From positions 4,668,812-4,732,811 of the forward strand of contig NZ_CP101655.1 of assembly GCF_028830055.1 (NCBI RefSeq): DNA of 64,000 bases. Reading direction: 5' to 3'. This document shows, piece by piece, positions 36,340-42,724 of the stretch. The notes under the pieces were generated by a model. The model made no database searches. It worked only from the letters and a program-made list of their open reading frames with translations, and was not told the DNA's origin. The stretch comes from Pseudomonas serboccidentalis. Its GTDB lineage: Bacteria > Pseudomonadota > Gammaproteobacteria > Pseudomonadales > Pseudomonadaceae. Positions within the stretch are counted from its first letter, which is position 1; every line of letters starts with the position of its first letter. The position numbers and the translations under genes were made by a program.

Positions 36340-36630
36340 ATGAGCGCCGATCAGTCTGCACATCACCCGTTACTTCGCCACCGTGATGGTCACCCTGCGC
36401 GGGTGACGTTCGAAGAGCTGTTGTACAAACGCGAGGTGTATCCGGTGGTCGCCAAATCGCACCTGGCCGGCATCGTGCTATTGCTGGCGCTGGCGCCGAT
36501 TGCGTTTTTGACCGACTTGCTGATGGTGGGCACGTTGACCACCGTGGTGTTGTTAATCGTCAGTTTCGTGGAATGGCGGGTGCTGCGCCGGTTTCGAGCG
36601 AAACAGGCTAACGCCGTCGTCGAGCACTGA
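36340..36630 (+). CDS. Small membrane protein
   Basis: The gene codes for 96 residues. A polar N terminus of about 35 residues is followed by two membrane helices (about 42-60 and 62-80) and a basic tail. No family is recognised. GGGG lies about five bases before the ATG. It ends six bases before the LysR gene and may share a transcript with it. Confidence 0.6.
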   Translation: MSADQSAHHPLLRHRDGHPARVTFEELLYKREVYPVVAKSHLAGIVLLLALAPIAFLTDLLMVGTLTTVVLLIVSFVEWRVLRRFRAKQANAVVEH

Positions 36631-36636
36631 TAGCCC

Positions 36637-37545
36637 ATGGACCGCATCGAGCAGTACCGCGTTTTCGTTCAGGTGGCTGAGCTCGGCAGTTTCATCCAGG
36701 CCGCACGACTGCTGAAACTGCCGCGCGCCACGGTATCGGCGGCCATTCAACAATTGGAAGCCAATGCCGGAACGCGCTTGTTGCACCGCACCACGCGCAA
36801 GGTGTCGTTGACCACCGACGGCAGCCAGTTACTGCAGCGCGCGCGCCAAGTGTTGGTCGAGATCGATGAGATCGACCAACTGTTCCACACCCATCAAGAG
36901 CAGGTGATGGGACGCCTGGAAATCGATGTGCCCAGCCGTATCGCCCGGCGCCTGCTCATTCCCGCGCTGCCCGAATTTTTTCAGCGTTACCCGCGCCTGC
37001 AACTGGGCCTGGGTTCCACCGACCGGTCGATAGACCTGGTGCAAGAGGGCGTCGATTGTGTGATTCGTTTCGGCACGCCGCAGAACAGCAGCCTGGTAGT
37101 GAAACCGTTGGGGCAGGTGTTGCTGATCAACTGCGCCAGCCCCGCCTACCTGGCCGAGTTTGGCGTGCCCACCGAGCTTGCCGAGTTGCAGGAGCGGCAC
37201 GTATGCGTCGGCTATGCGGCGGGATCGGGCGGGCAGGAGGCTCAGTGGGAGTATTGTCTCGACGGTGTCCGGCAGTCGTTGCCACTGCCCAGTCGCCTGG
37301 TGGTCAATAATGCGGAAAGCTATATCGCCGCGTGCTGCACAGGGCTCGGTCTGATTCAGGTGCCGTTGTTCGATGTGCAGCATTTACTGGATAGCGGCGA
37401 GCTGGTGGAAGTGCTGGCCGCTTACCGGCCGCCGTCGATGACCGTGTCTGTACTGTACCCGGATCGGCGCCAACGCTCTCGGCGCCTCGGTGCGTTTATC
37501 GAGTGGTTTGCCGGCTTGATGGCGCCGTATCTGCAGAGTAGGTAA
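36637..37545 (+). CDS. LysR-family transcriptional regulator
   Basis: The 302-residue protein has an N-terminal winged helix (FVQVAELGSFIQAARLLKLP and ATVSAAIQQLEANAGTRLLH, residues 10-55) and the two-lobed effector domain typical of LysR proteins. It resembles the CrgA/AaeR-like group often placed beside dehydrogenase genes. The SDR gene upstream on the same strand is the likely local target. A 183-base gap without clear signals separates it from the next, convergent LysR gene. Confidence 0.88.
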   Translation: MDRIEQYRVFVQVAELGSFIQAARLLKLPRATVSAAIQQLEANAGTRLLHRTTRKVSLTTDGSQLLQRARQVLVEIDEIDQLFHTHQEQVMGRLEIDVPSRIARRLLIPALPEFFQRYPRLQLGLGSTDRSIDLVQEGVDCVIRFGTPQNSSLVVKPLGQVLLINCASPAYLAEFGVPTELAELQERHVCVGYAAGSGGQEAQWEYCLDGVRQSLPLPSRLVVNNAESYIAACCTGLGLIQVPLFDVQHLLDSGELVEVLAAYRPPSMTVSVLYPDRRQRSRRLGAFIEWFAGLMAPYLQSR

Positions 37546-37728
37546 GGCCATTTCGATTGACGGTAAAGCCTGGACGCTGCATTCAGAACGCCTCGGCTTA
37601 TCTTTGAGTAATGAGCGATCCCAGGCAGCCTGATCACCTTGATTAGCCCGGTAGCATCCTTGGCCACCGTTGCGTCTGATCTCACGACTGTGGCAGGTAA
37701 AGGGCCATGTCTGTCGCGCCCGCTTTGC

Positions 37729-38652
37729 TCAGCTACACGCCAGCGCATCATCCTGATGTGACGGCGGCTGCACCGCCAGGTGCGGAGTTTCGCCGAAGAA
37801 CTCGATCAGCAGTTCAGTGAGCACACGTATTTTTCGGGCTGGATGCGGACCAGGCGGGCGGATGATGTAGGCACCGGCCGGGGGAGGTGGATGGTTTGTC
37901 ATGATCGGCACCAGTGCGCCGGATGCCACGTGTTCATGGGTGAGGCAGTCGGGCAGGTAGGCGACGCCGAGGCCTGCGGTCGCAGCGGCGACGAGGGCGA
38001 TGCCGTTGTCGGCCTTGAAGCGTCCTTGCGGACGAACCGTGATGATCTTGTCGCCGTCCATGAATTGCCAGGTTTCGGTGCCCTGCATGAGCGCCTGATG
38101 GGCGATCAGTTCATCCGGTGTCTCGGGTGCGCCGTGCGCCTTGATGTAGTCGGGGCTCGCGACGAGCTTGCCGTACACCGGGCCAATCCGCCTTGCGATC
38201 AGATTGGAGTCCTGCAGATAGCCCACCCGGATGGCGCAATCGTATCCCTCGGCAATGAGGTCAACGAAGCGATCGCTGTAGCAGGTCTGGATGTGCAGCT
38301 CCGGATGACGACGTGCCATTTGCGCCAGCATCGGGGCGAAGTGAGTCGGGCCGAACGACAGCGGGACGGCCACGCGCAAGCGGCCGCGAAGGGCGCCGGC
38401 GGGCAGGATGGTTTCCTTGGCGATGTCGATCTCGGTGCAGACTCTGGCGGCGTAGTCCCGGAACGTCGCGCCGGCCTCAGTCAGTGCCGCCCCGCGAGTG
38501 GAGCGTGCCAGCAGTTGCACGCCCAGTTCGGTTTCAAGCCGAGCCAGGCGGCGACTGACGATCGACTTCGATACGCCAAGACGCAGTGCAGCCTGCGAAA
38601 TGCCCCCGGCATCAGCCACTTCCACGAAGGTCTGTAGTTCTTCGATATCCAT
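37729..38652 (-). CDS. LysR-family transcriptional regulator
   Basis: The 307-residue protein starts MDIEELQTFVEVADAGGISQ and has a standard LysR helix-turn-helix (QAALRLGVSKSIVSRRLARL) and effector-binding domain. The start at 38652 has GGGGAA upstream; 13 further codons are open but lack a ribosome site. It is divergent from the isochorismatase-family hydrolase and should regulate it through the dyad at 38691-38705. The inducer is unknown. Confidence 0.88.
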   Translation of the reverse strand: MDIEELQTFVEVADAGGISQAALRLGVSKSIVSRRLARLETELGVQLLARSTRGAALTEAGATFRDYAARVCTEIDIAKETILPAGALRGRLRVAVPLSFGPTHFAPMLAQMARRHPELHIQTCYSDRFVDLIAEGYDCAIRVGYLQDSNLIARRIGPVYGKLVASPDYIKAHGAPETPDELIAHQALMQGTETWQFMDGDKIITVRPQGRFKADNGIALVAAATAGLGVAYLPDCLTHEHVASGALVPIMTNHPPPPAGAYIIRPPGPHPARKIRVLTELLIEFFGETPHLAVQPPSHQDDALACS

Positions 38653-38690
38653 TCTTGCGTTCCCCTTTTCGCAACACAGCACGTCGCGCA

Positions 38691-38705
38691 ATGCTACTAC
38701 TGCAT
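38691..38705 (+). promoter_or_regulatory. Putative LysR-type operator
   Basis: ATGCTACTACTGCAT is a perfect 15-base dyad (ATGC-N7-GCAT) that contains the T-N11-A pattern bound by LysR proteins. It stands 38 bases before the lysR start and 125 before the hydrolase start, the usual place for a regulator that controls a divergent gene. Confidence 0.5.
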
Positions 38706-38830
38706 CGAAGATGGGAACAGCACAATGGATTTTCCAGGAACGGCATCATTCGCACATGTCCTGGAGTCCATCAGTCGCACAGGCTCCGGCCTGTTCACAA
38801 ACGTGCATCACCCATTAAAAGGATTTGCCA

Positions 38831-39478
38831 ATGGCAAGCGAGACTCTCCGCAACCCCGCTACCGATCAGCTACTGACGCCGGAAAATTCGGCGTTGATCA
38901 TCATCGATTATCAGCCTGTTCAGGTTTCTTCGATCCGCTCGATGCCGCGTGATGAACTCGTCTTCAACATCACCAGCGTCGCCAGGGCAGCGGTCAACTA
39001 CAACCTTCCGATTATCCACTCGACCGTCAATGTCGCGACCGGCCGCAACAAGCCGCCGATTCAAGAGCTGCAAGAGGTGCTCGGTCATCTGCCGACCTAT
39101 GACCGCACCTCGATCAACAGTTGGGAGGACACGGAATTCAAGAAGGCAGTCAAGGCGCTCGGGCGCAAGAAGCTCATCATGACTGCGCTCTGGACCGAAG
39201 CCTGCCTGACATTCCCGGTGCTCGACGCGATCCAGGAAGGCTATGAAGTTTATGTGCCGGTCGATGCGGTTGGCGGCACATCGCTCGCCGCACACGAGGC
39301 GGCGTTGCGCAGAATGGAACAGGCGGGCGCGAAGCTCATCAGCCGGGTGCAGATGTACTGCGAACTGCAGCGGGACTGGGCACGAGAAGTGACCGTGCCG
39401 GGCTTTATGGGCGTGTTCGAGAACTTCGACGGGTTCAACGCTGAAAAGGCGCTGGATGAGGCGGACAACAAGGCCTGA
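38831..39478 (+). CDS. Isochorismatase-family (YcaC-like) cysteine hydrolase
   Basis: The 215-residue protein has the isochorismatase fold with LIIIDYQPVQVSS (catalytic Asp near residue 25), a conserved Lys, and MTALWTEACLTFPVLDA, which carries the nucleophile Cys near residue 121. It is close to the YcaC-type hydrolases of unknown substrate. AAGGA is placed about seven bases before the ATG at 38831. It is controlled by its own promoter region shared with the divergent LysR gene. A strong terminator follows 18 bases after the stop. Confidence 0.85.
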   Translation: MASETLRNPATDQLLTPENSALIIIDYQPVQVSSIRSMPRDELVFNITSVARAAVNYNLPIIHSTVNVATGRNKPPIQELQEVLGHLPTYDRTSINSWEDTEFKKAVKALGRKKLIMTALWTEACLTFPVLDAIQEGYEVYVPVDAVGGTSLAAHEAALRRMEQAGAKLISRVQMYCELQRDWAREVTVPGFMGVFENFDGFNAEKALDEADNKA

Positions 39479-39495
39479 TTAGCGGGCAGTTAATG

Positions 39496-39535
39496 AAGGC
39501 AGCACTCGCGAAAGCGGGTGCTGCCTTTATTTTTT
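39496..39535 (+). terminator. Rho-independent terminator after the hydrolase gene
   Basis: The stem AAGGCAGCACTCGC pairs with GCGGGTGCTGCCTT around a GAAA tetraloop and is followed by TATTTTTT. It is a strong intrinsic terminator. Because it lies in the first codons of an open frame at 39493, that frame is not a gene from its ATG. Confidence 0.9.
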
Positions 39536-39597
39536 GCAGTGAATTAGCCGGACACTTTGGCACGCTCGGGCGTCGAAAAGCTTTTCTAGCGACCATT

Positions 39598-39840
39598 AAT
39601 TGGCAGAATCTCATTAACTGGCTGCTGCGCATCTATGACGTCGACAGCGGCGAGATTCGCATCGACGGCCAAAACATCACGAAAGTGATGCAAGTCAGAC
39701 TACGCAGTGCCATCTGGAGGGGCACGCAGAATGCCTCGCTGCTGCATCGTTCCATTCGCGACAACATCGCCTGCGGCCAGCCCGATGCAACCGACGCGCA
39801 ACGCCGCAGTGCCGCGGCCAGCGCGCTGGCCGATGAGTTA
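39598..39840 (+). pseudogene. Fragment of an ABC exporter ATP-binding domain
   Basis: The translated stretch LLRIYDVDSGEIRIDGQNIT, then SLLHRSIRDNIACGQPDATD and a following ADEL, is the part between Walker A and the signature motif of an MsbA/multidrug-type ABC ATPase. Walker A is absent upstream, and the signature, Walker B and H-loop are absent downstream. About 80 codons remain and no start belongs to them. The piece is a relic at the left edge of the PAAR cassette, with key positions changed (for example KVMQVRL and WRGTQNA). Confidence 0.8.
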
Positions 39841-39933
39841 AAAGGACCAACTCTTCGGAACTCTGTAAACCAAGTTGGAAAGTTACCTAGACGGGAAGAA
39901 ATACTATGGATTCATTCTCCCTACTCCAAACAT

Positions 39934-39951
39934 CTGCTTTTGGCCGAAAGC
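39934..39951 (-). repeat. Cargo-border motif, copy e
   Basis: CTGCTTTTGGCCGAAAGC includes, on the minus strand, the exact core GGCCAAAAGCAG of copy b; the plus strand reads GGCCGAAAGC, so the site is a near palindrome. It lies 54 bases from the end of the putative immunity gene and bounds the PAAR cassette. Confidence 0.45.
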
Positions 39952-40004
39952 CGCCATCGAATAGTGCTCTGTTTTTGATCGGAGCTGAGCCACAGCCATC
40001 GTTA

Positions 40005-40631
40005 TCAGAGATCCAGAGTCAGCTCTAGGCTCCTGATCCAGTCCTCAGATGCGGAGTATTTTGCGTAATAATCGCTTCTTTCTGCTGGGCTGAGCGCCGA
40101 GAAAAATGGAAAAAAATAATGATCATTGTAAAAACCTTGAGCACCCTGCATGTCTCCTCCCCACCAAGACGCCTCGAAGCCTTCGAAGACCACCCACGGA
40201 GGAGGAACCGTGATTTTTGTATCACCTAGCAGGCTTAATAGCTCAGAACTGTTTGTGATCAGTCGGATCGTTGCGCTATTAAACTCTTTATACGAAATAG
40301 AAAATATAAGGTATTCACTTCTGGATCTGTGCTGAAAGCGGGTTACAGTCAATCCATTAAAAGCCTTTTCATTGACAGGTGAGAACCGTTCGCCAATGAG
40401 CTTTTCTAGAACGACTGTCTCAGCTTTGTCTATGAGGAAACTTGAGTAATAAGCTTGTACGCCTACAGGAGTCAATACTGAAAAAATAGGGTAACTTGGA
40501 CGCTGCCCTACAGCATCAGTGATCGCGTCTAAAAATATAGACTTTAACTCCAGTATTGAGTATCCAACAATTTGCTCTTCAGGGGCGGTTTTGAAAAAGC
40601 CCTTCATGCGACCAAAAAAACTCATATACAT
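40005..40631 (-). CDS. Candidate immunity protein of the PAAR toxin cassette
   Basis: The protein is about 208 residues, soluble, with no signal peptide and no family that I recognise. It is the last gene of a three-gene minus-strand cassette (PAAR, toxin, this gene) and begins over the toxin stop. That is the usual place for the immunity gene. The start may be GTG 40637, ATG 40631 or ATG 40625; all give nearly the same product, and GAGTGAGA precedes the 40631 codon. The low GC, shared with the toxin, supports joint acquisition. Immunity function rests on position only. Confidence 0.6.
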   Translation of the reverse strand: MYMSFFGRMKGFFKTAPEEQIVGYSILELKSIFLDAITDAVGQRPSYPIFSVLTPVGVQAYYSSFLIDKAETVVLEKLIGERFSPVNEKAFNGLTVTRFQHRSRSEYLIFSISYKEFNSATIRLITNSSELLSLLGDTKITVPPPWVVFEGFEASWWGGDMQGAQGFYNDHYFFPFFSALSPAERSDYYAKYSASEDWIRSLELTLDL

Positions 40632-40633
40632 TC

Positions 40634-41527
40634 TCACTCTTGTAAGTAGTCAGTGAGCCAAGTGGCGCCCAAGTAACCTGCAGTGCCGAATATTATTCCA
40701 CCAATTGCACCACTTACAAATGCACCAGGCCCTGTCTCTATACCAACCGCCGCACCTGCAACGAAACCTATCCTTGCACCGACCATGGCGCTACCCCAGC
40801 CTCCGGCTTGTTTCACAACCTCAATAGATATCGGTTTAACGCTATTTTGCTTTATTGATTCTTCTGCGGCTAATTTTAAGTCGTAGGCGGTAAATCCGAT
40901 GGCAAAAACTCTTACGACTCTTGCCCCCTTCATAAGAGTATTGGTAACTTGGTAAGATCTTGGTGTGAAAATCGCGTTGGCTGGAATCTTCTCTGCTTTT
41001 ACCAATACTTCTTTATCGATATCCTTGACCCAACTTGCAATCTGATCGATCCTCGCTACGTTTTTCGGCGCTATTTTTTTATAGTCCTCTAAAGACTTGA
41101 GTATCTCTTCCGTTGTAACTAGTTTTGCTCCGGCCGCCTTTGCTTTTTCAATATCGATATAGATAACTTTCCCATCGAACCTAGGAGATCCGCCAGGAAA
41201 CTCGGAACTTGTAGATAGATAGCTTGATGGGTATTTTCTGCTACTGAATACATGTTCTGCCACAGTGGCGTTAGAGTTTGGAGCGACGGGGCGCATACCG
41301 TATTTTTCAGGCCAGACTTCATGCTTCATCTGGAACTCAGGTAAGTTTTTTGCAACCAAATGCGGATTGTCGGGAGATGAGTAGATCTTTCTAACTAAGA
41401 ATCCATCTTTCCCTATTTCGTCCACTGCGACGAAAAGATGGATATTTGCCGGCATGGCATATCCAGGTACGTTGCTTACCGACCCGACGTCCTTGTTCGT
41501 GGGCACTTTGCAAGAAAACTCTGTCAC
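40634..41527 (-). CDS. Putative T6SS toxin: ADP-ribosyltransferase-like region plus glycine-zipper membrane segment
   Basis: The 297-residue protein starts by overlapping the PAAR stop (ATGA). Residues 90-195 show the order seen in bacterial ADP-ribosyltransferase toxins: SSYLSTSSEF (STS motif, about 101-110), a strand KVIYIDIEK, and DKEVLVKAEKIPANAIF with an E-x-x-x-x-x-E region near 172-180. The last 70 residues are Gly/Ala-rich (MVGARIGFVAGAAVGI and AIGGIIFGTAGYLGATW), a glycine-zipper that could insert in membranes. No start signal peptide is present. The two parts leave two possible actions, target modification or membrane damage. Low GC and the PAAR partner support a type VI effector; the enzyme class is inference. 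Confidence 0.55.
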   Translation of the reverse strand: MTEFSCKVPTNKDVGSVSNVPGYAMPANIHLFVAVDEIGKDGFLVRKIYSSPDNPHLVAKNLPEFQMKHEVWPEKYGMRPVAPNSNATVAEHVFSSRKYPSSYLSTSSEFPGGSPRFDGKVIYIDIEKAKAAGAKLVTTEEILKSLEDYKKIAPKNVARIDQIASWVKDIDKEVLVKAEKIPANAIFTPRSYQVTNTLMKGARVVRVFAIGFTAYDLKLAAEESIKQNSVKPISIEVVKQAGGWGSAMVGARIGFVAGAAVGIETGPGAFVSGAIGGIIFGTAGYLGATWLTDYLQE

Positions 41528-42054
41528 GCATCACCCCACTTCTCTAATGCCGCAACTCCTGTAGTAATTTCCAGAGTTTCTTGCTTGCTCGTAGCAATTC
41601 TTGGCGTACGCCCTGACTCATCTGAAAACCCGGTATAGACCATCCCAGACTCATCTTTGATGTGGTAGGGAACGTTAGCTAGTGGCTGACCATCAGCACC
41701 AACGATCCGAAACTGTTCATCGAAGACTAGAGCCCACAGTGGCATTGCGGATGGAGGTGTGATATGCGCTGGGGTATGTGAGTTGCCAATTATTACGGTA
41801 CTGGAACCAGTAATGACGTTATTACCATGGGCGCCAGTGCTGCCTACGGTTGCTGCAGGCAATCCATTGATCAGAACCGTCGAAGCTACATCTCCGACGA
41901 TAGGGCTGCCACATGCGCTCTTGTCAGTTTGCCGTGCAGCAGCTAACCCATCGAAGAAAACGTCTGGAGACCCGGAGGCTATTGGATTGACGCCATGCCC
42001 AGGTAGGGGGCAAGAAGTGGAATCGGTCACGCGAGCGGCGGGTTTGCCTGACAT
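41524..42054 (-). CDS. PAAR-domain protein (type VI secretion spike tip)
   Basis: The 176-residue protein has a PAAR domain at about residues 1-95: KPAARVTDSTSCPLPGHG, several short beta-turn repeats with PAATVGSTGAHGNNVITGS, and a closing HTPAHI. These fold as a cone that caps VgrG and carries effectors. Residues 100-176 form a beta-rich adaptor (GADGQPLANVPYHI, GFSDESGRTPRI), common between PAAR domains and toxins. The ATG at 42054 has AAGGA eight bases upstream. No vgrG, tssBC or other type VI genes are in the window, so the cassette is an orphan that depends on apparatus encoded elsewhere. Confidence 0.85.
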   Translation of the reverse strand: MSGKPAARVTDSTSCPLPGHGVNPIASGSPDVFFDGLAAARQTDKSACGSPIVGDVASTVLINGLPAATVGSTGAHGNNVITGSSTVIIGNSHTPAHITPPSAMPLWALVFDEQFRIVGADGQPLANVPYHIKDESGMVYTGFSDESGRTPRIATSKQETLEITTGVAALEKWGDA

Positions 42055-42198
42055 CTTTAACATCCTTGTAAATTAGCAACAGATGAATTTTGGCATAAAA
42101 GAAAGGTCGCCAACCATACGTACACCATCTGGAGCGTTCGGATGGCGCGTTGAAAATGGGACATTTGCTTGGGGCTCGCCTTGTTTCAATGGCTGCTG

Positions 42199-42215
42199 GT
42201 GGTCAAAAGCAGTCT
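42199..42215 (+). repeat. Cargo-border motif, copy f
   Basis: GGTCAAAAGCAGTCTGT differs from the core by one base (GGTC for GGCC). It lies 145 bases before the PAAR start, on the right border of the cassette. Confidence 0.4.
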
Positions 42216-42232
42216 GTCGTGAACCCAGCCAC

Positions 42233-42367
42233 TCACATCATTATCGGTGACGTGCTTTCAATCACTTGATCGATTCTGGCCAGCAATGATGAGTCCAGGT
42301 ACGGCATGACTTCGAGTGCGCCAAGGTTCTCTTGCAACTTTTTCAGACTTGAGGCGCCGATCAACAT
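42233..42367 (-). pseudogene. C-terminal remnant of an aldo/keto reductase
   Basis: The minus strand reads MLIGASSLKKLQENLGALEV and ends after LLARIDQVIES. This is the last strand and helix of the aldo/keto reductase barrel, where NADPH-binding residues (GASS...QLEENL) are found. Only 44 codons remain. The frame upstream is cut exactly where a fragment related to glutamine synthetase genes begins. Confidence 0.75.
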
Positions 42368-42398
42368 CAGCCGCAACTGCGGGCAGGATTGGGTGCCG
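42362..42398 (+). pseudogene. Short fragment related to the PuuA-like ligase gene
   Basis: This stretch matches 28940-28976 of the intact ligase gene except at about two positions; both contain CAGCCGCAACTGCGGGCAGG. In the intact gene it codes for the C-terminal QLRAGLGA. No further similarity is seen on either side. It is joined to the aldo/keto reductase remnant, which shows DNA exchange or deletion at this point. Confidence 0.55.
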
Positions 42399-42485
42399 TC
42401 TTCCCGGCATGTTCCTTTGGTCGCCTGCGCGGAACGTCAACCGGGCAGTCGCTCTCTACGGGTCATCCTGTGATGAGAGAAGTCC

Positions 42486-42712
42486 ATGTTCGGTCAACAA
42501 AAGAAAGACGCCGTCGCAGCCTGGCGCAAACTGGCAACGCAATCGCAAGGCTGGATGGCTCCGCAGGACCAATACAACGAGCTGCTCAAGGCTGCGGACA
42601 ATTGGAAGCCCGGCACTTGATCACCAGCGCCGAATGGCGACAGTTGGTGCGCGATGCTGGAAACGTTTTCACCGATGTCCGGCCAAGAGAGCCCAGGGAC
42701 GAGATGTCCTGA
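42486..42712 (+). pseudogene. Small gene, probably frameshifted
   Basis: From the ATG at 42486 (with GAGAAG before it) the frame codes for 44 residues, MFGQQKKDAVAAWRKLATQS and on to NWKPGT, then stops at 42620. Shifting the frame by one gives LITSAEWRQLVRDAGNVFTD and more to a stop at 42712. The two parts read as one soluble helical protein of about 75 residues if one base was lost near 42609. The short 44-residue product could still be made. I do not recognise a family. Confidence 0.45.
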
Positions 42713-42724
42713 CGTCTGCTTTTT

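Noticed and set aside
39493..39978. Open frame of 161 codons as a complete gene
   Set aside because: Its first codons form the hairpin of a strong terminator and its middle is a fragment of an ABC ATPase lacking essential motifs, so it is a relic and not a gene.
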